Shown here in pieces: positions 8,006-17,962 of a stretch of 64,000 nt of DNA (position 1 is its first letter; the number at the start of each line of letters is the position of its first letter). A program made the position numbers and the translations under genes. The stretch lies in contig CACCOB010000001.1 in the NCBI GenBank assembly GCA_902547535.1, forward strand, positions 310,001 through 374,000. The letters run 5' to 3'. This stretch comes from an uncultured Pelagibacteraceae bacterium. GTDB lineage: Bacteria > Pseudomonadota > Alphaproteobacteria > Pelagibacterales > Pelagibacteraceae. Under the pieces are notes generated by a model. It searched no databases and had not been told where the DNA came from. It saw nothing but the letters and a program-made list of their open reading frames with translations.

Positions 8006-10964
8006 ATTAATAATAACAATATCTTCGGTAATTGTAACAATTCTATTAATTTGTATAATTTATTTAAGCATTTATGGAATAAAAACTGATAATTTTAATA
8101 CTTTTATAAATAATAAGGTTAAAAATTATAATTCTAACCTAAACCTTAAACTTGAAGATGTATATATTAAGTTAAATTTTACCCAAGCTTCATTAAATAT
8201 AAACACAGTAAATGCAATTTTGTTTGCTGACAACAACTCTTTAAACATTTTAAATATAGATATTGATTTAAATCCTCTAAAATTTATTAAAAAAGAAAAC
8301 TCAATTAAAAATATAAAAATAGAGACTCCAGAAAACTCTATAGAAGATATAACATCATTATTAAACTCAATTGATTACGATTTATCTAGATTTATATTTT
8401 ATAATCAGATTAAAAAAGGATTGATTAAATTTAAATTGGATGCTGAATTCAATTCAATCGAAGAAAAAATTTATTCTTATATCATTTCTGGAAATATTAA
8501 AGATGCAGAGCTTAATTTAGTTGGCAATGATAGCCTTCATAATATTAATTTTAATTTTAATACAAAAGATAAACTTACAAAAATTTCTAATTTAACTTTT
8601 AAATATCAGGATTTGAATTTGTTATCAAAAAGCATTGATATTAAAAATGAAAATCCAGGCATATATTTTATAAATGGAGATATTGAAAATAATAAAACAC
8701 TTCTAAACCCAAATATAATATTTAAATTAGCAAATATAAAACAAGATTTTTTATCTAATATAGATATTCCAATTAAAAGTAAAAATCTTTTCTCATTTAG
8801 TCTTAAAAAAAATAAATTAAAAAATTTAAAAATTGACTCTTTTATAAATTTTGATGAAGTCTATTTTAAGAAAAAGTATCAAAACTTAATTTTTCTCAAA
8901 GAAGGTACAATTAATTCAAAATATGAAAATAACCAATTTAATGCAGATTTAGTATCAAATTTTGCTTTTTCTGATAACTTGAAATTAGATAATGATTATA
9001 AAAATAATAATTTAGAAATAAATTTAAAAGGCGAAAAAAATAAAAGTATAAAGATTAATGGAAACATTAGTAATAAAAAAACGTCTTTAGATCCTAAAAT
9101 TTTTTTAAATCTTTTTAAATTAGATCCTAATCTGCTATCAGAAGGAAATGTAAATATCGAAACAAATAATAAATTTACTTTTGAAATTCAGAATAGTAAA
9201 TTAAAAAATTATCTTATCAACTCAACAATTGATTTAGATAAATTAGAACTAAATAAAAAAATCCAAGATATTTTATATTTTAAGAATATTGAAAGTAAGT
9301 TAACTTTTGGAGACAAGTTATTAAAATTAGACCTAAAAAGTAATTACTCATTGTTTGATGAAAACAATAGTGAATCTGATAATAATATTTTTAATTTAAA
9401 ATTGAATAAAAGTGATCCTAAAATCTCAGATGTAGAAATCTTTTTAAAAGGTAAGAATAATAAGATAAATACAAAGAAACTGAAAAAATATTTTAGTTTT
9501 CAAGAAGACTTTGTAAGAGATCAAAACATAAAACTAGATACTAATTCTTCAATTAATTTTTCTATAGATAACAAATTAAATATAAAAAATCTTTATATAA
9601 GATCTGATTTAAATTTAGACAGTTTAAATATTAATTATAAATCTAATTTTATAAAAAAATATTTTGAAAATTATGAGAATAAACTAGTTATTAAGAAACC
9701 AAACATATTATTAGATTATTCAAATGAAAAGATTAATTTAAGATTAGATGGAAAATATTCATTAAAAAATCAATCAGATAATTTTATCGTTAAATTTAAA
9801 GGTAATAAAAATAATTTTGAACTATATTCTTTATTAAATTTAGATAATTGTATTTTAAATATAACTGATATTAATTACTATAAAAAAAAAAACATATCTT
9901 CAAAACTTGAAATTTTAGTAAAAAAATCAGAAAATAGTTTAAACTTAGAAAAAATAAAATTTACTGAAAATAAAAACTTTATCTCATTTAAAAATCTAAA
10001 TATCTCGAATGATTTTAAAATAAAAAGTGTAGATGAAATGTATGTTAACTTTTTAAACAAAAAAAAAGTTTTAAATAATTTTAACATTAAAAAAATTTCA
10101 AATGGTTATGATTTTATCGGAGACCAGGTTGATGGAGAAGAATTAGTTGAAACATTATTGAAGAATAATAAAAAAGATAAATTTTCTAACTTGTTTGATA
10201 ATATTAATACTTCAGTAATATTAAATCTTAATAAAATTTATTTAGAAAAAAATTCATATCTTCAAAAGCTTTATGGAGAGATTGATATAAAGAACAATAA
10301 GCTATTTTTAGCTAAAGCTGATGCAATTCTAGAAAATAAAAAAAAATTCTCCTACTCCTTTAGAACAACTACGAAAAACGAAAAAATTACAAATATTTTC
10401 ATTCAAGACCCAAAACCATTTATAAATAATTACAAGTTTATTAAGGGTTTTGAAGAGGGTGAATTAAAATTAAATTCAATGAAAATTGAAAATAACTCAA
10501 GATCAAACCTCAAAATCACAAATTTTAAAGTTAAGGAAGTTCCAGTATTAGCAAAAATACTAACACTTGCATCATTGCAAGGTATTGCAGATCTCCTGAC
10601 TGGAGAAGGAATCAGATTTGATGAGTTAGAAATGGATTTTAAGTCAAAAAATAATCTTATAGAAATTGATGAGATGTATGCAATTGGTCCAGCTATTTCA
10701 ATAATGATGGAGGGTTACATTGAAAAAAATAGAGTAACAAGCTTAAGAGGAACATTAGTACCCGCAACAACTATTAATAAATCAATTGCTAAAATTCCTT
10801 TGCTAGGTAACATTTTAGTAGGCAGCAAAACTGGTGAGGGTGTATTTGGTGTCAGCTTTAAGATAAAGGGACCACCAAATGATTTGAAAAGTACAGTTAA
10901 TCCAATAAAAACTTTAACTCCAAGATTTATAACCAGGACTCTTGAAAGAATTAAAGGTAACTAA
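7998..10964 (+). CDS. Large AsmA-like/YhdP-type envelope protein
   Basis: The 988-residue protein has one N-terminal membrane segment (about residues 3-25). A very long, Asn/Lys/Ile-rich region with repeating beta-strand-like units follows, and then a conserved C-terminal block (VPVLAKILTLASLQGIADLL, and the GPAISIMMEGYI and PLLGNILVG segments). That C-terminus resembles the AsmA-like C-terminal domain of YhdP/DUF3971 proteins. These proteins span the periplasm as lipid-transfer or outer-membrane-homeostasis factors. The assignment rests on architecture and the C-terminal block; the middle is too divergent to judge. Its start overlaps prfB by 8 nt and its end overlaps convergent tyrS by 4 nt. 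Confidence 0.75.
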   Translation: MRKLIITISSVIVTILLICIIYLSIYGIKTDNFNTFINNKVKNYNSNLNLKLEDVYIKLNFTQASLNINTVNAILFADNNSLNILNIDIDLNPLKFIKKENSIKNIKIETPENSIEDITSLLNSIDYDLSRFIFYNQIKKGLIKFKLDAEFNSIEEKIYSYIISGNIKDAELNLVGNDSLHNINFNFNTKDKLTKISNLTFKYQDLNLLSKSIDIKNENPGIYFINGDIENNKTLLNPNIIFKLANIKQDFLSNIDIPIKSKNLFSFSLKKNKLKNLKIDSFINFDEVYFKKKYQNLIFLKEGTINSKYENNQFNADLVSNFAFSDNLKLDNDYKNNNLEINLKGEKNKSIKINGNISNKKTSLDPKIFLNLFKLDPNLLSEGNVNIETNNKFTFEIQNSKLKNYLINSTIDLDKLELNKKIQDILYFKNIESKLTFGDKLLKLDLKSNYSLFDENNSESDNNIFNLKLNKSDPKISDVEIFLKGKNNKINTKKLKKYFSFQEDFVRDQNIKLDTNSSINFSIDNKLNIKNLYIRSDLNLDSLNINYKSNFIKKYFENYENKLVIKKPNILLDYSNEKINLRLDGKYSLKNQSDNFIVKFKGNKNNFELYSLLNLDNCILNITDINYYKKKNISSKLEILVKKSENSLNLEKIKFTENKNFISFKNLNISNDFKIKSVDEMYVNFLNKKKVLNNFNIKKISNGYDFIGDQVDGEELVETLLKNNKKDKFSNLFDNINTSVILNLNKIYLEKNSYLQKLYGEIDIKNNKLFLAKADAILENKKKFSYSFRTTTKNEKITNIFIQDPKPFINNYKFIKGFEEGELKLNSMKIENNSRSNLKITNFKVKEVPVLAKILTLASLQGIADLLTGEGIRFDELEMDFKSKNNLIEIDEMYAIGPAISIMMEGYIEKNRVTSLRGTLVPATTINKSIAKIPLLGNILVGSKTGEGVFGVSFKIKGPPNDLKSTVNPIKTLTPRFITRTLERIKGN

Positions 10965-12184
10965 TTTATAATTTTAAAGTGTTTTTTCTTACCTATAGAC
11001 AATTTTACATATCCTTTGTCTGAGAATAAATTTTTACCAACAATATATTTTTCATCATGTATATTTTTATTATCTATTTTAACAGCGTTTGACTTAATCA
11101 ATCTTCTTATTTCAGATTTCGAGATATCTTTATTTACAAAAGAGATTAACTCAACAATATTTTTTGATAAAATATCATTTGTTATTTTTATTCCAGGGAG
11201 ATTTTCACCAGTTGAATTTTCTTTAAATGTATTTTTAGCAAGTTTATAAGATTTTTCAGCTTCCTTTTTCCCATGTAACATTGCTGTTGCATTATTTGCT
11301 AATAAAATTTTTAATTCATTAATATTTTTATCTTTCACATTATCTATTTCGTCTAAATGTAAATCAGTAAACATTCTTAAAAACTTTAATACATCTCGAT
11401 CGTCTGTGTTTCTCCAAAACTGCCAATAATGGTATGGTGAAAGCAATTCTTTATCTAGCCATACTGCACCTTTTTCTGTTTTTCCCATTTTAGTACCAGA
11501 CGCTAAGGTAATTAGAGGGGTAGTTAAACCATATGCATGATTTCCAGTCTCTCTTTTAATAAGTTCAACTCCATTTACTATATTACCCCATTGATCTGAT
11601 CCACCAATTTGAAGGTTGCAATTACTTGATTTATTAAGTTCATAAAAATCAAATGCTTGTAAAATCATATAATTAAACTCCATATAACTTAGTGATTGCT
11701 CTCTTTCCAATCTTAACTTTACACTATCAAACGTTAACATCTTATTTATTGTAAAATGTCTACCGATATCTCTTAAAAAATTTATATAGTTAAGCTTACT
11801 TAACCATTTGAAGTTATTCACAAATATTGGTTTCAATTTTGGATTATTTGTCTTAAGAAAAATTTTAAAAACTTTTTTTATATTATTAATATTACTCTCT
11901 ATCTTTTTTTCAGATAGTATTTTTCTAGTTTCTTCTTTTCCAGAGGGGTCTCCTATCCTTGTTGTTCCTCCACCTAAAAGAACAATTGGTCTATGTCCAT
12001 GTTTTTGTAAAAGTCTAAGACACATAATTTGTAATAAACTACCAACATGAAGGCTAGGAGCTGTACTATCAAATCCAATATAGGCATTAATACTTTCTTT
12101 ATTCAATAAATTTGATAATTCTATTTCATTGGTACATTGATAAAAGTACCCTCTATCTTTAAATTCTTTTAAAAAATTATTCAT
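10961..12184 (-). CDS. tyrS: Tyrosyl-tRNA synthetase
   Basis: This is a class I aminoacyl-tRNA synthetase charging tRNA-Tyr. The 407-residue protein has YIGFDSTAPSLHVGSL, with the HIGH-equivalent HVGS at 46-49, then QIGGSDQWGNIVNG for tyrosine recognition, and KMGKT at 232-236 as the KMSKS loop. The C-terminal S4-like RNA-binding region includes ISKSEIRRLIKSNAVKID. The gene lies convergent to the AsmA-like gene and 47 nt from the divergent anmK, a pairing also seen in other alphaproteobacteria. Confidence 0.96.
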   Translation of the reverse strand: MNNFLKEFKDRGYFYQCTNEIELSNLLNKESINAYIGFDSTAPSLHVGSLLQIMCLRLLQKHGHRPIVLLGGGTTRIGDPSGKEETRKILSEKKIESNINNIKKVFKIFLKTNNPKLKPIFVNNFKWLSKLNYINFLRDIGRHFTINKMLTFDSVKLRLEREQSLSYMEFNYMILQAFDFYELNKSSNCNLQIGGSDQWGNIVNGVELIKRETGNHAYGLTTPLITLASGTKMGKTEKGAVWLDKELLSPYHYWQFWRNTDDRDVLKFLRMFTDLHLDEIDNVKDKNINELKILLANNATAMLHGKKEAEKSYKLAKNTFKENSTGENLPGIKITNDILSKNIVELISFVNKDISKSEIRRLIKSNAVKIDNKNIHDEKYIVGKNLFSDKGYVKLSIGKKKHFKIIN

Positions 12185-12231
12185 AGGTCTATAATCTTAC
12201 AATATACATATTTTAATAAAAAAAAATAAGA

Positions 12232-13326
12232 ATGGATAAAAAAATATCTGCACTTGGGTTTATGAGTGGAACATCTGGTGACGGTGTAGATACTTCTGTT
12301 ATAAGTTCCAACGGTAAAGATATAGTTAATATTAAATATAATAGATTTGACCCTTATCCGACAATCCTCTCAAATAAAATTCATAGTGTAAAAGAAAATA
12401 TTTCAGAAAGGCAAGATATATTAAGATATTTATCTGATATTGAAGAATTAGAGATAGAAGTTACTAATTTCCATGCAGATATAGCTAATAAAATAAATAA
12501 AGAAATTGATTTTGATCTGATAGGTTTTCATGGTCATACTATTTATCATAACTCAGATGAAAAAATTTCTAAACAAATCGGACTTGGTATTGATTTGTCA
12601 AAAATAACTAAAAAAAATGTTGTATATGATTTTAGACAAGAGGATATCAAAAATGGTGGAGAAGGTGCACCTTTGTCGCCGATTTATCACCTTGCTCTAA
12701 TTAAGGAGTTATATAGTGAAAATAAAGTCAAGCTTCCAATTTCAATATTAAATATTGGAGGTATTGCCAACATAACCGAAATTGATAAAGATTTTGAAAT
12801 TATGAGCAGAGATATAGGTCCAGGAAACTGTTTAATTGATAAATGGGTAAAAAAAAATTCAAATAAACCATTTGATGAGAATGGAAATTTTGCAGATAAT
12901 GGGGAGACAGATAAATTTATTTTTGATCAATATCTAGAAAACTTTTATTTTAGTAAAATAAACTCTAAGAGATCACTAGATACAAATGATTTTGATATTT
13001 CTTTTGCAAAAGGTTTGTCTTTAGAAAATGGAGCAGCAACAGTTACTGATATAACATCTGAATTATTATCAAAAAAAATTGGAACAAATGATATTTATGT
13101 TTGTGGTGGTGGTAGAAAAAATAAATCTTTAGTTAACTCATTAAAAAACAAAATTAACAATAATATTTATTCTATTGACGATTTAAATATAGATGGTGAT
13201 TATGTTGAGTCCCAAGCATTTGCATTTCTTGCAATTAGATCTTTTTTAGGATTACCTATTTCATTCCCTTCCACTACTAATTGTAAAGAGCCTTCTATAG
13301 GAGGAACTATAATTAAAAATTTTTAA
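12232..13326 (+). CDS. anmK: Anhydro-N-acetylmuramic acid kinase
   Basis: AnmK phosphorylates and opens 1,6-anhydro-MurNAc from cell-wall turnover to give MurNAc-6-phosphate. The 364-residue protein begins with the ATP-binding motif LGFMSGTSGDGVDTSV. It contains GFHGHTIYH, NIGGIANIT and SRDIGPGNCLID, all characteristic of the family, plus the C-terminal CGGGRKN nucleotide-binding segment. The gene ends directly at the stop of the convergent hydrolase gene (0-nt gap). It fits with mrcA nearby as a peptidoglycan function. Confidence 0.95.
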   Translation: MDKKISALGFMSGTSGDGVDTSVISSNGKDIVNIKYNRFDPYPTILSNKIHSVKENISERQDILRYLSDIEELEIEVTNFHADIANKINKEIDFDLIGFHGHTIYHNSDEKISKQIGLGIDLSKITKKNVVYDFRQEDIKNGGEGAPLSPIYHLALIKELYSENKVKLPISILNIGGIANITEIDKDFEIMSRDIGPGNCLIDKWVKKNSNKPFDENGNFADNGETDKFIFDQYLENFYFSKINSKRSLDTNDFDISFAKGLSLENGAATVTDITSELLSKKIGTNDIYVCGGGRKNKSLVNSLKNKINNNIYSIDDLNIDGDYVESQAFAFLAIRSFLGLPISFPSTTNCKEPSIGGTIIKNF

Positions 13327-13992
13327 CTAATAGAGTGCAGTTTCTTTTTTTATATATTTGTTTAAAGATTTTATTAATGATAAATCATTTTTAGAAAAAA
13401 AATGGTTTGCATCAGAAATAGACTCAAATTCAACTTTTATCCCTTTTTGTTCACTAAGTCTTTTGTTCAAATCATTTATATGTTCCACTGGAACTAACTC
13501 ATCTTTTTTTCCATAAATCATTATACCTGAAGTAGGACATGGTGATAAAAAAGAAAAATCGTAAACATTTGGTTGAGGTGAAACTACAACAAATCTATTA
13601 ATTTCTGGTCTTCTCATTAGTAATTGCATTGCTATTAAAGATCCAAAAGAAAAACCAGAAATCCAGCATTGAGAGTTATCGAAGTTTTCTCTCTCCAGCC
13701 AATCTAATGCTGCAGCAGCATCAGCGAGTTCACCTTGACCATTATCAAATTCACCATCACTTTTACCAACCCCTCTAAAATTTACTCTACAAACTGAAAA
13801 ATCATTGTCCACAAAGGTTTGAAAAATATCAACTACAACTTTGTTGTTCATTGTTCCACCATACTGGGGGTGCGGATGTAAGACTAATGCAATTGGTGAA
13901 GTATTTTTTTTACTCTTAAAGTATTTTGCCTCCAGTCTTCCTGCAGGACCTGGTATAAATAGTTCAACTATTTTGTTATCAACTGATGCCAT
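13327..13992 (-). CDS. Alpha/beta hydrolase of the small dienelactone-hydrolase-like (COG2945) type
   Basis: The 221-residue alpha/beta hydrolase has LVLHPHPQYGGTMNNKVV near the N-terminus, NFRGVGKSDG, and a nucleophile elbow GFSFGS with S115. A probable acid is D164 (GKKDELVP) and the general base is H197 (DANHFF). This subgroup is usually annotated only as hydrolase, and the substrate cannot be inferred. It is transcribed divergently from iscR with 130 nt between, and does not obviously belong to the Fe-S operon. Confidence 0.85.
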   Translation of the reverse strand: MASVDNKIVELFIPGPAGRLEAKYFKSKKNTSPIALVLHPHPQYGGTMNNKVVVDIFQTFVDNDFSVCRVNFRGVGKSDGEFDNGQGELADAAAALDWLERENFDNSQCWISGFSFGSLIAMQLLMRRPEINRFVVVSPQPNVYDFSFLSPCPTSGIMIYGKKDELVPVEHINDLNKRLSEQKGIKVEFESISDANHFFSKNDLSLIKSLNKYIKKETALY

Positions 13993-14072
13993 TGATTATT
14001 AATCTCAAAAAAAAATAAGGTTTTTTCTATCAAAATTGAGTGACAAAATGCAAGTTTTTAAAAACTAATTAA

Positions 14073-14102
14073 TCTTGACTAAAATAGTCGGGTATATATA
14101 AG
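14073..14102 (+). promoter_or_regulatory. iscR-suf promoter with overlapping IscR-type palindrome
   Basis: The -35 element TTGACT (14075-14080) and a -10 candidate TATAAG (14097-14102) are 16 nt apart. The segment TTGACTAAAATAGTCGGG has the dyad GACTA/TAGTC and resembles the E. coli iscR type 1 IscR site (TTGACCAATTTACTCGGG). Overlap with the -35 suggests repression by holo-IscR, hence autoregulation of the operon according to Fe-S cluster supply. Confidence 0.75.
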
Positions 14103-14122
14103 TCCTGTAAATTGCGGAAAAT

Positions 14123-14545
14123 ATGAAATTATCAAGTAAAGGAAGATATGCTGTAATGGCTCTGGCGGATCTTGCTAAATTTAACCTCGACGAGCCTGTA
14201 TCATTAAGAGACATATCTCTAAGACAGGGAATATCTCTAGTTTATTTAGAACAATTATTTTCAAAGTTAAAAAAAAATCAAATAGTAAAAAGTGTTAGAG
14301 GAAATAAAGGTGGCTATGTTTTATCAAAGCAAGCCTCAGAAATTAAAATTTCAGAAGTATTTATAGCTGTGGATGAAAAAATAAAAACAGTTGGTTGTGA
14401 GAAACAATCTGATAATGGGTGCAATGGTAAGTCTTCCAAATGCATCACTCATGATTTATGGGATGAGCTAGAGGATTATATAAATAATTTTTTCCAACAA
14501 AAAACATTAAGTGATTTAGTTAATAGAGAAAATTTAAATGGATAA
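14123..14545 (+). CDS. iscR: Rrf2-family Fe-S cluster-sensing regulator IscR
   Basis: This 140-residue Rrf2 winged-helix protein begins [18 protein letters not shown], the conserved DNA-recognition start. Three cysteines for a [2Fe-2S] cluster are at C92, C100 and C107, with a candidate fourth ligand H110. E. coli IscR uses C92, C98, C104 and H107, so here each spacing is slightly stretched. It is the first gene of the suf operon and overlaps sufB by 8 nt. A matching palindrome lies just upstream. It is the only transcription factor in the window. Confidence 0.95.
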   Translation: MKLSSKGRYAVMALADLAKFNLDEPVSLRDISLRQGISLVYLEQLFSKLKKNQIVKSVRGNKGGYVLSKQASEIKISEVFIAVDEKIKTVGCEKQSDNGCNGKSSKCITHDLWDELEDYINNFFQQKTLSDLVNRENLNG

Positions 14546-15980
14546 TAGGCAAAAAGAAATTGATAATTTAAAAGATTATAAATACGGGTTCACAACCGAT
14601 ATTGAAAACACAAGAGCTCCTAAGGGATTAAACGAGGACATAATTAGATTTATATCTAGTATTAAAAAGGAACCTCAATGGATGCTTGATTTTAGATTAA
14701 AAGCATTTGAAAGATTTAAACATTTAAAAGAACCAGATTGGCAAAAACCAAAATATCCAAAAATAGATTATCAAGATTTATATTACTATTCAGCACCTAA
14801 AAGTATGAAAGATAAACCAAAAAATCTAGATGATTTAGACCCTAAACTTTTGGAAACTTATAAAAAATTAGGAATTCCACTTCAAGAGCAAAAGAGACTA
14901 AATGGTATAGCAGTTGATGCAGTATTTGACTCGGTCTCTGTTGCAACAACATTTAGAGAAGAACTTACAAAACAAGGAATCATTTTTTGTCCGATATCAG
15001 AAGCAATACAAAATCATCCTGAATTAGTTAAAAAATATTTAGGTTCAGTTATCCCTGTCACTGATCATTTTTTTGCAACTTTAAACTCTGCAGTTTTTAC
15101 TGATGGCTCATTTGCGTATATACCTGAGGGTGTACGTTGCCCAATGGAGCTCTCAACATACTTTAGAATAAATGCATCTAACACAGGTCAGTTTGAAAGA
15201 ACATTAATTGTTGCTGATAAAGGAAGTTATGTAAGTTATTTAGAAGGTTGTACTGCTCCTATGCGTGATGAAAATCAGTTACATGCAGCAAACGTTGAAT
15301 TAGTTGCATTAGATGATGCAGAAATTAAATATTCTACAGTTCAGAATTGGTATCCTGGTGATAAAGATGGAAAAGGTGGAATTTATAATTTTGTTACTAA
15401 ACGTGGTTTATGCAAAGGAAAAAATTCAAAAATTTCTTGGACACAAGTTGAAACTGGTTCTGCCATTACTTGGAAATATCCAAGCTGTATTTTAAAAGGT
15501 GATAATTCTGTGGGTGAGTTTTACTCAATAGCAATTACAAACAATCATCAAAAAGCAGATACTGGAACTAAAATGATACATTTGGGAAAAAATACTAAAA
15601 GTAAAATAATATCAAAAGGTATTAGTGCTGGTTTCTCAGATATGACTTATAGGGGCTTAGTTGATATTTCTTCAAAAGCCGCAAATTCCAATAATTATAC
15701 TCAATGTGACTCTTTATTAATGGGTAACAAATGTGGGGCGCATACAGTTCCATATATCAAAAATAAAAATTCAGAGTCAAATATTGCTCATGAAGCAACA
15801 ACATCAAAGATTAGTGAAGAGCAGCTACATTACTGTCAACAGAGGGGTTTGAGTGCTGAAGAGGCAGTAGGGTTAATTGTTAATGGATTTTGTAAAGAGG
15901 TATTACAACAATTACCAATGGAATTTGCCGTAGAGGCTCAAAAACTAGTTGGTATCAGCTTAGAAGGTAGTGTCGGTTAA
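14538..15980 (+). CDS. sufB: Fe-S cluster assembly scaffold subunit SufB
   Basis: SufB, with SufC and SufD, forms the scaffold on which [4Fe-4S] or [2Fe-2S] clusters are built from SufS-derived sulfur. The 480-residue protein is full length, with [29 protein letters not shown] (a conserved cysteine that receives sulfur), [21 protein letters not shown] and the C-terminal [17 protein letters not shown]. It overlaps iscR by 8 nt and sufC by 1 nt, so translation is coupled. Confidence 0.98.
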   Translation: MDNRQKEIDNLKDYKYGFTTDIENTRAPKGLNEDIIRFISSIKKEPQWMLDFRLKAFERFKHLKEPDWQKPKYPKIDYQDLYYYSAPKSMKDKPKNLDDLDPKLLETYKKLGIPLQEQKRLNGIAVDAVFDSVSVATTFREELTKQGIIFCPISEAIQNHPELVKKYLGSVIPVTDHFFATLNSAVFTDGSFAYIPEGVRCPMELSTYFRINASNTGQFERTLIVADKGSYVSYLEGCTAPMRDENQLHAANVELVALDDAEIKYSTVQNWYPGDKDGKGGIYNFVTKRGLCKGKNSKISWTQVETGSAITWKYPSCILKGDNSVGEFYSIAITNNHQKADTGTKMIHLGKNTKSKIISKGISAGFSDMTYRGLVDISSKAANSNNYTQCDSLLMGNKCGAHTVPYIKNKNSESNIAHEATTSKISEEQLHYCQQRGLSAEEAVGLIVNGFCKEVLQQLPMEFAVEAQKLVGISLEGSVG

Positions 15981-16714
15981 TGTTAAAAATAAATAAATTA
16001 AATGCAAAAATTGACAGTAAAGAAATTTTAAAAGAGTTTTCTTTAAATATAAATCCTGGAGAGGTCCATGCTATTATGGGTCCAAATGGATCTGGTAAAA
16101 GCACATTATCAAATATTTTGTCAGGTAAAAAAGGATATGAAGTTTCAGGGGAAGTACTTTTTGAGGAAAAAGATTTGTTTGAGCTTGAAACAGAGGAAAG
16201 AGCTCATAAAGGTATTTTTCTTGCCTTTCAATATCCATTAGAAATTCCAGGTGTAAATACAAATATATTCTTAAAAACCTCATTAAATGCAGTAAGGAAA
16301 GCAAGAGGCGAGAAAGAGCTTGATGCAATAGAATTCTTAAAATTAGTAAAGGAAAAGTCTAAAGAACTAAAATTTGATGAAGAAAAATTGAATAGACAAT
16401 TAAATGTTGGTTTTTCAGGTGGAGAGAAAAAGAAAAATGAAATTTTGCAAATGTCATTATTAGCTCCTAAATTATCAATTTTAGATGAAACGGATTCAGG
16501 TCTAGATATTGATGCACTTAGAATTGTAGCTGATGGAGTCAATACATTAAGGGATAATAAAAATTCGTTTTTAATAATTACACATTACCAAAGACTACTT
16601 GATTATATCAAACCAGATTTTGTACATGTTTTAATGGATGGAAAAATTGTGAAATCTGGCGGCGCAGAATTAGCTTTGAAATTAGAAAAAAAGGGGTATG
16701 AAAATTTTCATTAG
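15980..16714 (+). CDS. sufC: Fe-S assembly ATPase SufC
   Basis: SufC is the soluble ABC-type ATPase that drives the conformational cycle of SufBCD. The 244-residue protein has Walker A GPNGSGKST, the Q-loop FLAFQYPLEIPG typical of SufC, the signature FSGGEKKKNEI, and Walker B LSILDETDSGLDIDAL. Its end abuts the sufD ATG directly. It has no membrane partner here, which separates it from transporter ATPases. Confidence 0.98.
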   Translation: MLKINKLNAKIDSKEILKEFSLNINPGEVHAIMGPNGSGKSTLSNILSGKKGYEVSGEVLFEEKDLFELETEERAHKGIFLAFQYPLEIPGVNTNIFLKTSLNAVRKARGEKELDAIEFLKLVKEKSKELKFDEEKLNRQLNVGFSGGEKKKNEILQMSLLAPKLSILDETDSGLDIDALRIVADGVNTLRDNKNSFLIITHYQRLLDYIKPDFVHVLMDGKIVKSGGAELALKLEKKGYENFH

Positions 16715-17962
16715 ATGAAAGAGCAATTACAAAAAGATTTTGATAATACTATTAAAAATTTAACTTTATCTCGGAGAGATATTGAAATAAAAAAATTTTA
16801 TTTAGATAATTTTATTAATAAAGGTTTTCCAAATAAACGAGAAGAAGACTGGAAATTTTCTGATCTTAACCAAATAATAAAAAAAAATATTGGAGAGCTA
16901 AGCTTTTATAGTGACTATACATATACAAATAAAGTTGATTCTTCTGTATTCGTAGACGGACTAGAGCATAACAAAATAGTATTTATTAATGGAAGAATAG
17001 AAAAAATTGATTTTGATTATGAAAAAAAAGACCAAATTGAAATAATTGATCAGTCGGAAACTATTAATAAATTCAATAATAATAACTCTTTATCTGACTT
17101 AAATAGTGCCTTTACCAATAAGTCTTTTAAAATAGTGGTTAAAGAGGGTTATCATTTAACAAAGCCTCTTATTATCTATCATACAACTAACTCTGAAATT
17201 TGGTCTAAAAATATTAATTTAAGATTAAATTTTAAATTATATGAGAATAGTTCATTAAGATTAATTGATTTATTCAGGGACACTTCAGAAAAAAATTTCT
17301 TAAATATTTTTTACAACTTTGATTTAAAAAAAAATTCTATTTTAAAAAATTATAAAGTAGATAAATATGAAAATAAAAATATTAAGTATTCCTTCAATAA
17401 TATTGAGCAAGATAAAAATAGTATTTCAGAAACATTCATTTTATCTTCAGGATCAAATTTTTGTAAGAATGAAATTAACTGTAACTTAAATGGAGAATAT
17501 TCATCAGCTTTTGTAAATGGTATTTTCTCTATAAACAATAATAAACATCATGAAATTAGAACAATTATAAATCACTTAACTGAAAATACAAAAAGCTATC
17601 AACTTATAAAAAGTGTTTTAGAGGATAGTTCTAGAGCAGTATATCAAGGAAAAATATTTGTTAACTCAAAAGCACAAAAAACAGATGGTTATCAACTTAG
17701 TAAAGCAATTTTGTTAAATAAAGATTCTGAGTTTAATGCTAAACCAGAGTTAGAAATTTATGCAGATGACGTAAAATGTTCGCACGGTTCTGCATCAGGT
17801 AGTCTTAATGAGGACTCGATATTTTATTTAATGTCTAGAGGTTTAAATTATCAACAGTCAAGAGAACTTTTGATAAATGGTTTTCTGTTAGATGTTGTTG
17901 AAAAAATTACTGACCCTGAAGTAAAAAATTTAATTAAAAATATGATTGGAATTAAGGAATGA
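16715..17962 (+). CDS. sufD: Fe-S cluster assembly protein SufD
   Basis: SufD pairs with SufB and SufC in the scaffold complex and helps iron entry. The 415-residue sequence is more divergent than SufB, as usual. It keeps NKREEDWKFSDL near the N-terminus, the beta-helix core, and the C-terminal DDVKCSHGSASGSLNEDSIFYLMSRGL, with the conserved cysteine and histidine involved in cluster formation. Start ATG directly follows the sufC stop, and the end overlaps sufS by 4 nt. Confidence 0.95.
   Translation: MKEQLQKDFDNTIKNLTLSRRDIEIKKFYLDNFINKGFPNKREEDWKFSDLNQIIKKNIGELSFYSDYTYTNKVDSSVFVDGLEHNKIVFINGRIEKIDFDYEKKDQIEIIDQSETINKFNNNNSLSDLNSAFTNKSFKIVVKEGYHLTKPLIIYHTTNSEIWSKNINLRLNFKLYENSSLRLIDLFRDTSEKNFLNIFYNFDLKKNSILKNYKVDKYENKNIKYSFNNIEQDKNSISETFILSSGSNFCKNEINCNLNGEYSSAFVNGIFSINNNKHHEIRTIINHLTENTKSYQLIKSVLEDSSRAVYQGKIFVNSKAQKTDGYQLSKAILLNKDSEFNAKPELEIYADDVKCSHGSASGSLNEDSIFYLMSRGLNYQQSRELLINGFLLDVVEKITDPEVKNLIKNMIGIKE

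Noticed and set aside
16074..16542. Two overlapping minus-strand frames inside sufC
   Set aside because: They are antisense shadows of a highly conserved gene, with no recognisable domain and no start signals.
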